A stretch of DNA of 64,000 bases, from positions 1 through 64,000 of the forward strand of contig NZ_JABKKF010000010.1 of assembly GCF_013166605.1 (NCBI RefSeq), written 5' to 3'. Shown piece after piece: positions 37,788 through 45,715 of this stretch. The DNA comes from Xylanibacter muris. Lineage in GTDB: Bacteria > Bacteroidota > Bacteroidia > Bacteroidales > Bacteroidaceae. Numbering within the stretch: the first letter of the stretch is position 1; each line of letters starts with the position of its first letter. The notes beneath the pieces were generated by a model that saw nothing but the letters and a program-made list of their open reading frames with translations, did no database searches and had not been told where the DNA came from. Made by a program: the position numbers and the translations under genes.

Positions 37788-38410
37788 AAAAGTTAGAATC
37801 ATCACTGTCTAATATGGTAATGGTGTTGGTTGCGGTTGCAATCATCACCGGAGGACTGCTGGCATGGGTTAATCATGTGACAGAAGGCCCGATAAGGGAA
37901 CAGGACGAACAGGCTCTTGCGAATGGCATCAAGAATGTGATGGGAACGGATAAGCTCACAGTTACTGCCAATGACGAAATGAAGAGCATTGTTGACGGAA
38001 AGGAACAGACTTTTGTAATCCATAAGGTTAACGATGCCAGTGGCAGATTCCTTGGAGCTGCTGTAGAAAGCACAACCGGAGGTTTTGGTGGCGATTTGAA
38101 AGTGCTTGTGGGATTTGACGCAGAAGGAACAATTCTCGGTTATACCATTCTTCAGACAGCAGAGACGCCGGGACTTGGCGCAAAGGCTGATAAATGGTTT
38201 CAGAAGGGCGGCAAAGGCTGCATCGTAGGCCGTAAGATGGATGCCGCAAAACCTCTCACCGTAAATAAGGATGGCGGAGATGTTGATGCCATTACAGCTT
38301 CTACCATCACCACCCGTGCTTTTCTTAAGGCTGTGAATCAGGCATACGGCGCTTATGCGAAACAGGATGTTGACGGTCAGAGCGGAGCCACAAGACAGAG
38401 TAAGAAATGA
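37784..38410 (+). CDS. rnfG: Electron transport complex subunit RnfG
   Basis: A 208-residue FMN-binding subunit: one N-terminal membrane helix (about 10-30) and a periplasmic FMN domain. 'AETPGLGAKA' (about 126-135) and 'DAITASTITTRAF' (about 168-180) are the family signatures; the Thr in the S-T-I-T-T stretch is the covalent FMN attachment region. Starts within the last codon of rnfD. Confidence 0.93.
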   Translation: MKKLESSLSNMVMVLVAVAIITGGLLAWVNHVTEGPIREQDEQALANGIKNVMGTDKLTVTANDEMKSIVDGKEQTFVIHKVNDASGRFLGAAVESTTGGFGGDLKVLVGFDAEGTILGYTILQTAETPGLGAKADKWFQKGGKGCIVGRKMDAAKPLTVNKDGGDVDAITASTITTRAFLKAVNQAYGAYAKQDVDGQSGATRQSKK

Positions 38411-38508
38411 AATAAGCCGCAAGCCGGATGCAGAAGCAAAATATGTTTTGATTATGCTGAGGTGAAGCGTTTATTGAAAACATCGTTTAAAATAAAATCA
38501 GAGTTTTT

Positions 38509-39093
38509 ATGAATTACGTAAAGATATTAACTAACGGCATCATCAAGGAGAATCCTACTTTTGTGCTGCTCCTTGGCATGTGTCCGACATTGGCCACAAC
38601 CACGTCTTCAATGAACGGTCTGTCTATGGGATTGGCCACAATGTTTGTTCTTATATGTTCAAATGTTGTCATATCTTTTATAAAGAACATCACACCGGAT
38701 ATGGTGCGAATACCGGTATTTGTGGTTGTAATAGCTTCTTTTGTTACAATATTGCAAATGTGTCTTAAGGCATATTTGCCTGCCATAAACGAGTCTCTCG
38801 GACTTTTTATTCCACTCATTGTTGTCAACTGCCTTATTCTCGGACGTGCCGAGGCTTTTGCCTGCAAGAAAGGGCCGTTGGAGAGTCTGTTTGACGGAAT
38901 AGGTATGGGGCTTGGTTTTACTCTCGGCCTCACCGTTCTCGGTATGGCAAGGGAGTTGCTTGGAGGAGGTTCGCTTTTTGGAATCATTCTTCTGCCTGAA
39001 ACATACAACATCCTGTTGTTCGTTCTTCCTCCGGGAGCTTTTATCACACTGGGATTCCTCATTGCATTGGTAAACAATTTTAAGAAGGCATAA
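38509..39093 (+). CDS. rnfE: Electron transport complex subunit RnfE
   Basis: A 194-residue membrane subunit with about six helices, starting MNYVKILTNGIIKENPTFVL and containing 'LGMCPTLATTTS' (cysteine near residue 25, conserved in RnfE/NqrD) and 'CLILGRAEAFACKKGP' (second conserved Cys). The gap of about 100 bases after rnfG contains no evident gene or terminator. RnfE/RnfA share a bridging Fe-S centre by family knowledge. Confidence 0.95.
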   Translation: MNYVKILTNGIIKENPTFVLLLGMCPTLATTTSSMNGLSMGLATMFVLICSNVVISFIKNITPDMVRIPVFVVVIASFVTILQMCLKAYLPAINESLGLFIPLIVVNCLILGRAEAFACKKGPLESLFDGIGMGLGFTLGLTVLGMARELLGGGSLFGIILLPETYNILLFVLPPGAFITLGFLIALVNNFKKA

Positions 39094-39097
39094 TAAT

Positions 39098-39697
39098 ATG
39101 GAGTATATATTGATATTTATAACAGCTATATTTGTAAATAATATAGTCCTGTCACAGTTTCTCGGTATCTGTCCTTTCCTTGGAGTATCCAAAAAAGTTG
39201 ATACGGCTTTAGGCATGAGCGGTGCCGTGGCATTTGTTCTTACGCTTGCGACAATCGTAACTTATGCGGTGCAGAAATATGTGCTTGAAGCCTTTGGGCT
39301 TCAGTATCTTCAGACAATAGCCTTTATTCTTGTCATTGCCGCACTTGTTCAGGCTGTTGAGATTATATTGAAGAAGATATCTCCGGCGCTTTACCAGGCA
39401 TTGGGCATTTTCCTTCCGTTGATTACCACAAACTGTGCCGTGCTTGGTGTCGCGATTCTTGTAATACAGAAGGACTTCTCGCTTGTTCAAAGCGTGGTAT
39501 ACGCTTTCTCTACGGCCATAGGTTTCGGACTTGCCCTTACTGTATTTGCCGGTATACGCGAACAGCTTGAGCTTGTAAACATCCCTAAGGGAATGCAGGG
39601 AATGGCGATAGTACTTGTCACCGCGGGCTTGCTCAGTCTTGCGTTTATGGGATTCTCCGGTGTTGACGGAGGTCTGAAGCCTGTATTCGGACTATAA
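39098..39697 (+). CDS. rnfA: Electron transport complex subunit RnfA
   Basis: A 199-residue membrane subunit, paralogous and antiparallel to RnfE, with 'VLSQFLGICPFLGVSKK' (conserved Cys about residue 25) and 'LITTNCAVLGVA' (second conserved Cys about 113). Last gene of the rnf operon, 4 bases after rnfE, followed by a terminator. Confidence 0.95.
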   Translation: MEYILIFITAIFVNNIVLSQFLGICPFLGVSKKVDTALGMSGAVAFVLTLATIVTYAVQKYVLEAFGLQYLQTIAFILVIAALVQAVEIILKKISPALYQALGIFLPLITTNCAVLGVAILVIQKDFSLVQSVVYAFSTAIGFGLALTVFAGIREQLELVNIPKGMQGMAIVLVTAGLLSLAFMGFSGVDGGLKPVFGL

Positions 39698-39724
39698 CCG
39701 ATATGGTAATAAATATATAAAATG

Positions 39725-39763
39725 AAAAGGTAAAAGAACTGGAAACAGTTTTTTTACCTTTTT
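39725..39763 (+). terminator. Rnf operon terminator
   Basis: AAAAGGTAAAA (39725-39735) pairs with TTTTACCTTTT (39752-39762), with inner GAACTG/CAGTT pairing extending the stem. A T-rich tract ends the structure, 28 bases after the rnfA stop. Confidence 0.7.
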
Positions 39764-39764
39764 A

Positions 39765-39795
39765 TTTGTTTTATATCTTTAATTTATTATCTTTG
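39765..39795 (+). promoter_or_regulatory. galE promoter
   Basis: TTTG (39765-39768) and TATCTTTG (39788-39795) are 19 bases apart, a good Bacteroidetes promoter. It lies immediately after the rnf terminator and about 43 bases before the galE start. Confidence 0.7.
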
Positions 39796-39837
39796 CATGG
39801 TCAATTATTCATATAGACATTTTAAAATTATAAGTTA

Positions 39838-40875
39838 ATGAAACAAACAATATTAGTGACAGGAGGAACCGGATTTATTGGTTCCCATACCACCGTAGAG
39901 CTACAGAATGCCGGATACAGAGTCGTTATCGTAGACAACTTGTCAAATTCTCAGGCAAGTGTTGTTGACGGAATAGAGAAAATAACCGGCATACGTCCTG
40001 ATTTTGAAAATGTGGATTGTTGCGATAAAGAGGCTTTGAACGGTGTTTTTGCAAAATATCCTGATATTGAGGGTATAATTCATTTTGCGGCAAGCAAGGC
40101 TGTAGGTGAAAGCGTGGAGAAGCCTCTTCTCTATTACCGCAATAACTTTGTAAGCCTTATAAACTTGTTGGAGCTGATGCCTCAATATGGCGTGAAAGGC
40201 ATTATTTTCTCTTCAAGCTGTACTGTATACGGACAGCCGGACCCAGAAAATCTTCCTGTCACAGAGAAGGCTCCGATTAAGCCGGCAGAAAGTCCCTACG
40301 GAAATACAAAACAGGTAAATGAGGAAATAATCCGTGATTATATAAACAGCGGAGCTGCAATAAAGGCAATTCTGTTACGCTATTTTAATCCGATAGGCTC
40401 ACATCCTACATCTATAATAGGTGAGATGCCCAACGGTGTGCCGATGAATCTAATCCCATACGTTACTCAAACCGCAATGGGCATACGTGAGCAGCTTAGG
40501 ATATTCGGAAACGACTACAATACTCCTGACGGCACATGCATACGCGACTATATATATGTTGTCGATCTTGCCAAGGCGCATGTAAAGGCAATGGCACGTG
40601 TGCTTGATACGGACAGCGATAAATTGGAAGTGTTCAATGTGGGTACAGGAAAGGGTGTTAGTACTAAGGAACTTGTCGATGCTTTTGAGAAGGCTACAGG
40701 TGTGAAGGTAAATTGGTCTTATGCTCCACGCCGTGCCGGTGACATTGAGAAAGTATGGGCCGATCCGAAGAAAGCGAATGATGTGCTCGGATGGCATGCC
40801 GAGACATCTTTGGAAGACACATTGGCCTCAGCATGGAACTGGCAGAAGAAATTACGTGAAGAAGGCATACAATAA
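39838..40875 (+). CDS. galE: UDP-glucose 4-epimerase
   Basis: A 345-residue extended SDR interconverting UDP-glucose and UDP-galactose. NAD-binding 'ILVTGGTGFIGSHT' is at the N-terminus, the catalytic Ser in 'IIFSSSCTVYG' and YxxxK in 'SPYGNTKQVNEE'. 'LLRYFNPIGSHP' and 'DGTCIRDYIYVVDLAKAHV' are GalE-type signatures. Single gene with its own promoter. Confidence 0.95.
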   Translation: MKQTILVTGGTGFIGSHTTVELQNAGYRVVIVDNLSNSQASVVDGIEKITGIRPDFENVDCCDKEALNGVFAKYPDIEGIIHFAASKAVGESVEKPLLYYRNNFVSLINLLELMPQYGVKGIIFSSSCTVYGQPDPENLPVTEKAPIKPAESPYGNTKQVNEEIIRDYINSGAAIKAILLRYFNPIGSHPTSIIGEMPNGVPMNLIPYVTQTAMGIREQLRIFGNDYNTPDGTCIRDYIYVVDLAKAHVKAMARVLDTDSDKLEVFNVGTGKGVSTKELVDAFEKATGVKVNWSYAPRRAGDIEKVWADPKKANDVLGWHAETSLEDTLASAWNWQKKLREEGIQ

Positions 40876-40925
40876 GTTGAATTTCAACCTGCCTTTTTTC
40901 TTGCCGTGACAATATTCAAGTAAGC

Positions 40926-41110
40926 TTGATGTTGCTCATTAGGCTTATCCATTCTCTCCCCTTCGGGGAGTCGGAGGGGCTTTTCATCCGACATGTAGGC
41001 AGGGACCTTCGATACGTGGAATATATGATTTTCAAATCTGACATTGTACACATCGCAAAGCGATGTCCCTACATCGTTGAGGATACGATATTTCATATTG
41101 CTCATTCTGC
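40926..41110 (+). repeat. Dispersed repeat B, copy 2
   Basis: Plus-orientation copy of the element at 839-1016. It includes CTCCCCTTCGGGGAGTCGGAG (a hairpin), the GTGGAATATATGATT stretch and TGACATTGTACACATCGCAAAGCGATGTCC. The region 40876-41263 between galE and the CRISPR operon holds this repeat and a terminator but no supported gene. Confidence 0.7.
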
Positions 41111-41217
41111 TTAATGAAAGCGTTTATTATTGTGCAGGTAGTTTTAAATTGAATATAAAAACGAGAACCGGTCGTCTTTATACATGCGACTGTGTTTTAT
41201 TTTGTGTTTGTGTTGTT

Positions 41218-41250
41218 ATTATCCCCCGATGAGAATCGGGGGATAATTTT
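41218..41250 (+). terminator. Terminator upstream of the CRISPR-Cas operon
   Basis: ATTATCCCCCGAT and ATCGGGGGATAAT form a perfect 13-bp stem with a GAGA tetraloop followed by TTTTTTA. It insulates the CRISPR operon from upstream transcription. Confidence 0.85.
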
Positions 41251-41263
41251 TTATCAATTTGTG

Positions 41264-41293
41264 TTGTATGTTCAATATTTTTCCGTATATTTG
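41264..41293 (+). promoter_or_regulatory. Promoter of the type III-B operon
   Basis: TTG (41264-41266) and TATATTTG (41286-41293), 19 bases apart, fit the Bacteroidetes consensus. The predicted start near 41300 puts the NYN-domain gene first in the operon, with a UTR of about 90 bases. No other promoter of similar quality was seen before 51670. Confidence 0.55.
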
Positions 41294-41392
41294 CCAAGGA
41301 TAATTAATGTATTGGAATACAGGGAATGTATTATATTATCCGTTTGAGAGTGAAAAACAGAATATGGTTACCTAAAACAGTATATTACAATT

Positions 41393-42010
41393 ATGAACAG
41401 TGAATATAAGTCTATAGGACTTTTTATCGATGGCGGTTATTTTGCAAAAATAAACCAGTCTTTAGAAGAATATTTGTCCAAGAGCATAGATATATCGGAG
41501 TTGATGGTTTTCATACGTGAGCAAGTCGGAACAATGAGCAACACTCGGATACGTGACTGCCAGATTACTGAAAGTCATTATTTCCGTGGCCGCTACCGTG
41601 TCAGGGAGGCAAACAGCAAGCATATTCTTTTCAGTGAGAGAAAGTTTGAAGACTCTCTTATAGAAAATGATGTGATATTCCATTACAAGCATTTGAGAGA
41701 GTTGCAGAAAGACGGAAACATCACTGTGGTGGAAAAGGGCATAGACGTATGGTTTGCATTGGAAGCTTATGAACTGTCTATCGTCCGTAAGTTTGACTAT
41801 GTGGTGCTGATAACCGGAGATGCCGACCACGAGATGTTATTACGTAAACTGAAAGCATTGAAGATACATACGGTATTGCTGACCTGGGATGTTTCTTCCG
41901 GAGACACCACTTCAACGGCAAGGCTCCTTAGGGAAGAGGCCGCCACTCATATAGAAATCGGAAAACTTGCTGAGGAAGACAAAGAACTGGTAAACAGACT
42001 TTGCCGTTGA
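41393..42010 (+). CDS. NYN (PIN-like) domain nuclease, first gene of the CRISPR operon
   Basis: A 205-residue NYN-domain protein of the LabA/DUF88 type. The four acidic residues expected for a metal-dependent PIN-fold RNase are visible: D13 in 'GLFIDGGYF', D118 in 'EKGIDVWFA', and D143 and D145 in 'LITGDADHEM'. The fold is complete, so it is probably an active RNase rather than a relic. It lies 34 bases upstream of the NrN-like gene and shares its promoter. I know of no established role for NYN proteins in SAM-AMP-type Cmr systems. It could be an extra effector, process crRNA or trim captured RNA, or be an unrelated passenger. Confidence 0.8.
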   Translation: MNSEYKSIGLFIDGGYFAKINQSLEEYLSKSIDISELMVFIREQVGTMSNTRIRDCQITESHYFRGRYRVREANSKHILFSERKFEDSLIENDVIFHYKHLRELQKDGNITVVEKGIDVWFALEAYELSIVRKFDYVVLITGDADHEMLLRKLKALKIHTVLLTWDVSSGDTTSTARLLREEAATHIEIGKLAEEDKELVNRLCR

Positions 42011-42044
42011 AATTCTGTAAATCCGTTTTTTAATTCTTGCGCCT

Positions 42045-42803
42045 ATGAATGACAAGAAGATGTTTCTGTTAGGCGGAAATGATCTGGAAATGGAAACAAT
42101 CAGCCGTATTCTGAAAGAGAATGATATAAGTTTCCGAGACCGCTGTCTAAGTTGGAATGAAGCATATCTGAGCCGGTATAAGACTGAATTGGATGAGTTT
42201 GGAGGCCGGTCGGGATATATAATATATGGTGTGGAATTGCAGGAGGATATCGGGTGTCCGTGCAACTATGTGCGCATAGATCATCATAATGACTATGCAC
42301 ACAGACCGTCTTCCATTGAGCAGGTAATGGGAATTCTAAATATACCAATGGAAAGATATCATAAACTGGTTTCGGCAAATGATGCTCATTATATTCAGGG
42401 AATGATTGATGAAGGAGCTACACAGGCTGAGATTAAGCATATACGGTATGCCGACCGTAAGGCACAGGGTGTTACCGAGAATGATGAGATGTTGGCCGTT
42501 AAGGCAATTGAAGGAAAGTCACAATATGGAAGCCTGACTGTCGTGAATGCCCTGTCATCGGCTTTCTCACCGATATGCGACCGTTTATATCCATATAAAA
42601 ATCTTTTGATTTATACAAAGGATGAGTTGGTTTTCTATGGAGAGGGCACCGCAAAACTGAAAAACATGTTTCATGATTATATAAACGAGCGAAAGATGTA
42701 TTACGGTGGAGGTGAGAACGGATATTTGGGAATGGTGAAAGGTGTTTTTACGGCTGACGATATAAAACGAATTGTTGATGAAATTAAAATATTGTTTATA
42801 TGA
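42045..42803 (+). CDS. nrN: DHH-family phosphodiesterase, NrN-like (predicted SAM-AMP hydrolase)
   Basis: A 252-residue DHH/DHHA1-type protein. The metal-binding D-H-H is clear in 'VRIDHHNDYAH' (D79, H80, H81), a further acidic site lies in 'VSANDAHYIQGM', and the glycine-rich substrate loop of DHHA1 is 'YYGGGENGYLG' (about residues 219-229). In the Bacteroides fragilis type III-B system the neighbouring NrN phosphodiesterase hydrolyses the second messenger SAM-AMP and switches CorA off. The same pairing with CorA here supports that role by inference. Its 3' end overlaps corA by 4 bases (ATGA). Confidence 0.82.
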   Translation: MNDKKMFLLGGNDLEMETISRILKENDISFRDRCLSWNEAYLSRYKTELDEFGGRSGYIIYGVELQEDIGCPCNYVRIDHHNDYAHRPSSIEQVMGILNIPMERYHKLVSANDAHYIQGMIDEGATQAEIKHIRYADRKAQGVTENDEMLAVKAIEGKSQYGSLTVVNALSSAFSPICDRLYPYKNLLIYTKDELVFYGEGTAKLKNMFHDYINERKMYYGGGENGYLGMVKGVFTADDIKRIVDEIKILFI

Positions 42804-44272
42804 CATATAGCTATCATATCTTCTATTTTCCGTTTAAGTGGAAATTATATAATGGTAAAGAACTGCTGTTTTCAGAGCAGACAGACCTTGCAAAGATAAA
42901 TATCCGTAATGATTCTTTCTGGATACGGCAACAGGAACCAGTCAATTATGACGAGCTTAAGAGTTTGTATAATGAAAAAAACTATTATTACAAGTTTGTA
43001 CATAATATACTTTATGATGAAGCAGACGGAAGTTCCTCTGCCATGATATATCATTTTGAGCGTGACGAACCGAGGCAGTCCGACAAAGTGAGATATGTTA
43101 TAAAGGTGAAAGGACGGGCAAAGCCCTATTCGCTTGCTGTTGATGCAATGAATATAAACCTGTATGCAACGGGTGTGGGTTTTCTGTCTTTTTATCTTAG
43201 AAATGATGACAGCAGCCAAAAAGAACCGGATGACATATTGCGGATAAACCAGTATGGCAGACGCATTATGCCTCCGTTTTTTGACGATATAAAAAACAGG
43301 TATGAGCTGAGTGAATCTATCGGAATAGAAGGACTTTGGCCTGTCAAGGAGTATAAAGATGATTTCAGTTCATATTCCGTTGATGACTCATGGAAACCTG
43401 CTTCGTTTGTAAATGAACTTATAATGGAGCTTGCGGACAATATTGTGTTCGAACCTGTTATAGACGACCGTATGTTTGTGGCCTCGTGGTATAAGAATGA
43501 CAAGCTTGCCGATATGTTTACGGAAAATGATGAGGCATATATGAATCCGGCAGATGGTTTTTCATCGTTTTGGTATAAATATTTATTTATAGACGGGAGC
43601 TTTGAGACTTGTCAGAATGACAGGATGAAAAAAGAATTGCTTGATTCCCATACATATACGAGATGGCAGAAGTATTCATCCTTATATGGTGTTACAAGAT
43701 ATTCATTCATGCTTTTGACGAACAGCAGTGCTCCCGACCATCTTTTAGAATGTTTCCAGACAATATATGCCAGGATGGCGGAACTGGTGCTCGTACAGCG
43801 TGCGTCCCTGCTGTGTTTCTCTGACGAGGTTACAAGGGTAAGCAATTTGTCAAACCAGGAGGTCGGCGTTATTTCAGAACGTATCAGCTCACTTTACAAG
43901 GAATATATCCGTTTCATAAATATCGTATATTTCCGTGATGTCACGGCACAGGATCAGGGTATAGAACTGTATCATAAGCTGCATTCTTTCCTGAATATGG
44001 ATGAATGTATACACGACTTGGACAATGAGATAGAGGAGCTGCATCAGTATGTGTCACTGAAAGAAGACAGGAGCCGCGACCAGAAAGCCACACGGCTTAA
44101 TGATATTGCGACGTTCTTTCTTCCCGTTTCTGTCATTACAGGTTTTTGGGGTATGAACAGTATAGAGGCTGTGACGGGTGAGCAAGAGTCATTTAAGTGG
44201 CAATGCCTGTTGATTTTTGTCGGAGTGATAGCTTCGTTATTGGTAATTTATAATAAAAAGAAAAGATTATGA
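42800..44272 (+). CDS. corA: CorA-like membrane effector of type III-B CRISPR
   Basis: A 490-residue protein with a large soluble N-terminal domain, a helical stalk (about 330-435) and two C-terminal membrane helices. The first helix ends in 'FWGMNSI' with the CorA family GMN motif (G451-N453), and the second is 'LLIFVGVIASLLVIY'. Divergent CorA proteins linked to Cmr loci act as effectors; the B. fragilis one is gated by SAM-AMP and is toxic to the cell on activation. The N-terminal domain is much diverged from Mg2+-transport CorA, consistent with a nucleotide sensor. Coupled to nrN upstream and to the two-helix gene downstream by ATGA overlaps. Confidence 0.85.
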   Translation: MTYSYHIFYFPFKWKLYNGKELLFSEQTDLAKINIRNDSFWIRQQEPVNYDELKSLYNEKNYYYKFVHNILYDEADGSSSAMIYHFERDEPRQSDKVRYVIKVKGRAKPYSLAVDAMNINLYATGVGFLSFYLRNDDSSQKEPDDILRINQYGRRIMPPFFDDIKNRYELSESIGIEGLWPVKEYKDDFSSYSVDDSWKPASFVNELIMELADNIVFEPVIDDRMFVASWYKNDKLADMFTENDEAYMNPADGFSSFWYKYLFIDGSFETCQNDRMKKELLDSHTYTRWQKYSSLYGVTRYSFMLLTNSSAPDHLLECFQTIYARMAELVLVQRASLLCFSDEVTRVSNLSNQEVGVISERISSLYKEYIRFINIVYFRDVTAQDQGIELYHKLHSFLNMDECIHDLDNEIEELHQYVSLKEDRSRDQKATRLNDIATFFLPVSVITGFWGMNSIEAVTGEQESFKWQCLLIFVGVIASLLVIYNKKKRL

Positions 44273-44754
44273 ACTGGAAAATTGTAGAATGTTATTTAGC
44301 CATAATCATAGGCATTGTGGTTCTTGCATGTATTGACTATGACACCTTTGAAACCTTTACCATGAGGTGTATCGTGATAGCCGTATTGTTTTCGTTGCTT
44401 ATATTTATGCCATATATAAATCATAGATATCTGCATTTCAAGAGAAAGATGGAAACTATTGAAGAGGAAAATAAAAAGCAGGCCGAAAACTTCCAACGGG
44501 ATTTAAAGAGCATGCAGAGAACAGTTTCCGAAATGCGGCAGTGTATAGAGGAACTTGAGAAGAAACAGGAAAAGAAAGAAAATCCGTCTGCAGAGAATAC
44601 AGATATCGCAGACGATGAGCTGCAGCTTTTTCATGACTCGATGCTTGTGCAATGGGCAAGGGCGAATAAAATGCCTGTAAGTGACTTTGACAAGGTGAAG
44701 TCTGAATATAAAAGGCTGCGCAAACTTAATATTAACATTAACCGGAAAGCATGA
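44269..44754 (+). CDS. Two-helix membrane protein with coiled coil, coupled to corA
   Basis: A 161-residue protein with two N-terminal membrane helices (about 5-22 and 33-50) and a long cytoplasmic coiled coil (about 55-110, for example 'METIEEENKKQAENFQRDLK'). A small helical C-terminal segment follows ('LQLFHDSMLVQWARANKMP'). Its start codon overlaps the corA stop (ATGA), the tightest coupling in the operon, which suggests stoichiometric production with CorA. I recognise no family. It may be a CorA partner subunit, regulator or immunity-like factor, or a separate membrane effector. Confidence 0.75.
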   Translation: MNWKIVECYLAIIIGIVVLACIDYDTFETFTMRCIVIAVLFSLLIFMPYINHRYLHFKRKMETIEEENKKQAENFQRDLKSMQRTVSEMRQCIEELEKKQEKKENPSAENTDIADDELQLFHDSMLVQWARANKMPVSDFDKVKSEYKRLRKLNININRKA

Positions 44755-44761
44755 TAATCAG

Positions 44762-45706
44762 ATGGAAGGAATTTTTGAGTTGGTAAAAGGATTGTATTAT
44801 CATAGATTTGAGGTTTGTTTTAAGCCGGCAGATGATATCAGTGTGTCATCATGGAGCGGGGCGGTGCTGCGTAACAGGTTTTTATATTCTGCCGAGAATG
44901 TCTTTGTGGAACCAGGGATTTCATTGCGCCAGTGGCTCGACACTCTTCCTCTACCCGGGAGTCATAGTCTGTATAAGCATCTTGCAGGCGGTTTTCCAAA
45001 AGGATTCCTGTTTGATTGCAGCACATTGCCTTTTAAGGGTGGTTTCACGGTAAAGAAAAATAAGACCTATTCATTTGGCATGATACTTATCGGAAAGTGT
45101 GCGGAAAAAGCCCCTCTTTTTGCAGAGGCTCTTAAGATTATGTTTTCAGAGGGATGGGGAACACCGCCAGTTCCTTCTTGCTTGACAGGCATAACAGAGT
45201 GTATGGGAGGACGCACATTGCCCCTGTTTAATTTGGAAACGGACAACAGGAATGATGTGATACTGGCTTTGGAGTTTAAAACTCCGGTTAATCTTATAAA
45301 CCGTCCGTCACAAAGAAATCATGAAGGATATCAGGGTAAGCTGAATTGTTTTCCTTCCTTCTATCAGTTCGTGCGTTCGATAATGTATCGTCTTGTCACC
45401 CTGAACATTCTTTATACAGACAATGTGAAGGACATGAATCCAAAGGAAATAAAGGAGCGTATAGAGACTTTCATACGTACGGCATCCGATGCGATGCTTC
45501 TAAGTGCCGATATCCGCTATGAGAAACGTCACAGCACTCCGCGTATGGATGCCCGTAACGTGTATGTGATGTGCGGCTATTGCGGTACGATGGTATATGG
45601 AAATGTGGATTCACGCTTTGTTCCGCTTGTCAGTTTCGCCTCTGAACTCGGAGTCGGAAATGACATAAATTTCGGTTTGGGTACTTTTGGTGTTGAATAT
45701 AAATAA
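44762..45706 (+). CDS. cas6: CRISPR-associated endoribonuclease Cas6
   Basis: A 314-residue RAMP-superfamily protein ending in the Cas6-type glycine-rich region 'GVGNDINFGLGTFGVEYK' (about 295-314). Position between effector genes and cmr1 fits Cas6. It would cut the array transcript within each repeat; the repeat has a 6-bp stem and an 8-base 3' handle (ACTGAGAC), as expected of Cas6 products. The catalytic His cannot be assigned by eye; 'CGYCGTMVYG' near residue 277 is an unusual Cys-containing insert. It could alternatively be a Cas6-like relative acting only on this repeat. Confidence 0.75.
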   Translation: MEGIFELVKGLYYHRFEVCFKPADDISVSSWSGAVLRNRFLYSAENVFVEPGISLRQWLDTLPLPGSHSLYKHLAGGFPKGFLFDCSTLPFKGGFTVKKNKTYSFGMILIGKCAEKAPLFAEALKIMFSEGWGTPPVPSCLTGITECMGGRTLPLFNLETDNRNDVILALEFKTPVNLINRPSQRNHEGYQGKLNCFPSFYQFVRSIMYRLVTLNILYTDNVKDMNPKEIKERIETFIRTASDAMLLSADIRYEKRHSTPRMDARNVYVMCGYCGTMVYGNVDSRFVPLVSFASELGVGNDINFGLGTFGVEYK

Positions 45707-45715
45707 AAACTATAT

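Noticed and set aside
38411-38508. Possible promoter or terminator between rnfG and rnfE
   Set aside because: No hairpin with T run and no good -33/-7 pair is visible; the gap seems to be internal to the operon.
40884-41232. Small frames in the galE to CRISPR operon gap
   Set aside because: They fall in repeat B copy 2 and the flanking terminator; no coding evidence.
42800-44272. CorA gene as an ordinary Mg2+ transporter unrelated to CRISPR
   Set aside because: It overlaps the DHH phosphodiesterase and the two-helix gene by ATGA junctions in the Cmr operon, and its large N-terminal domain is unlike housekeeping CorA.
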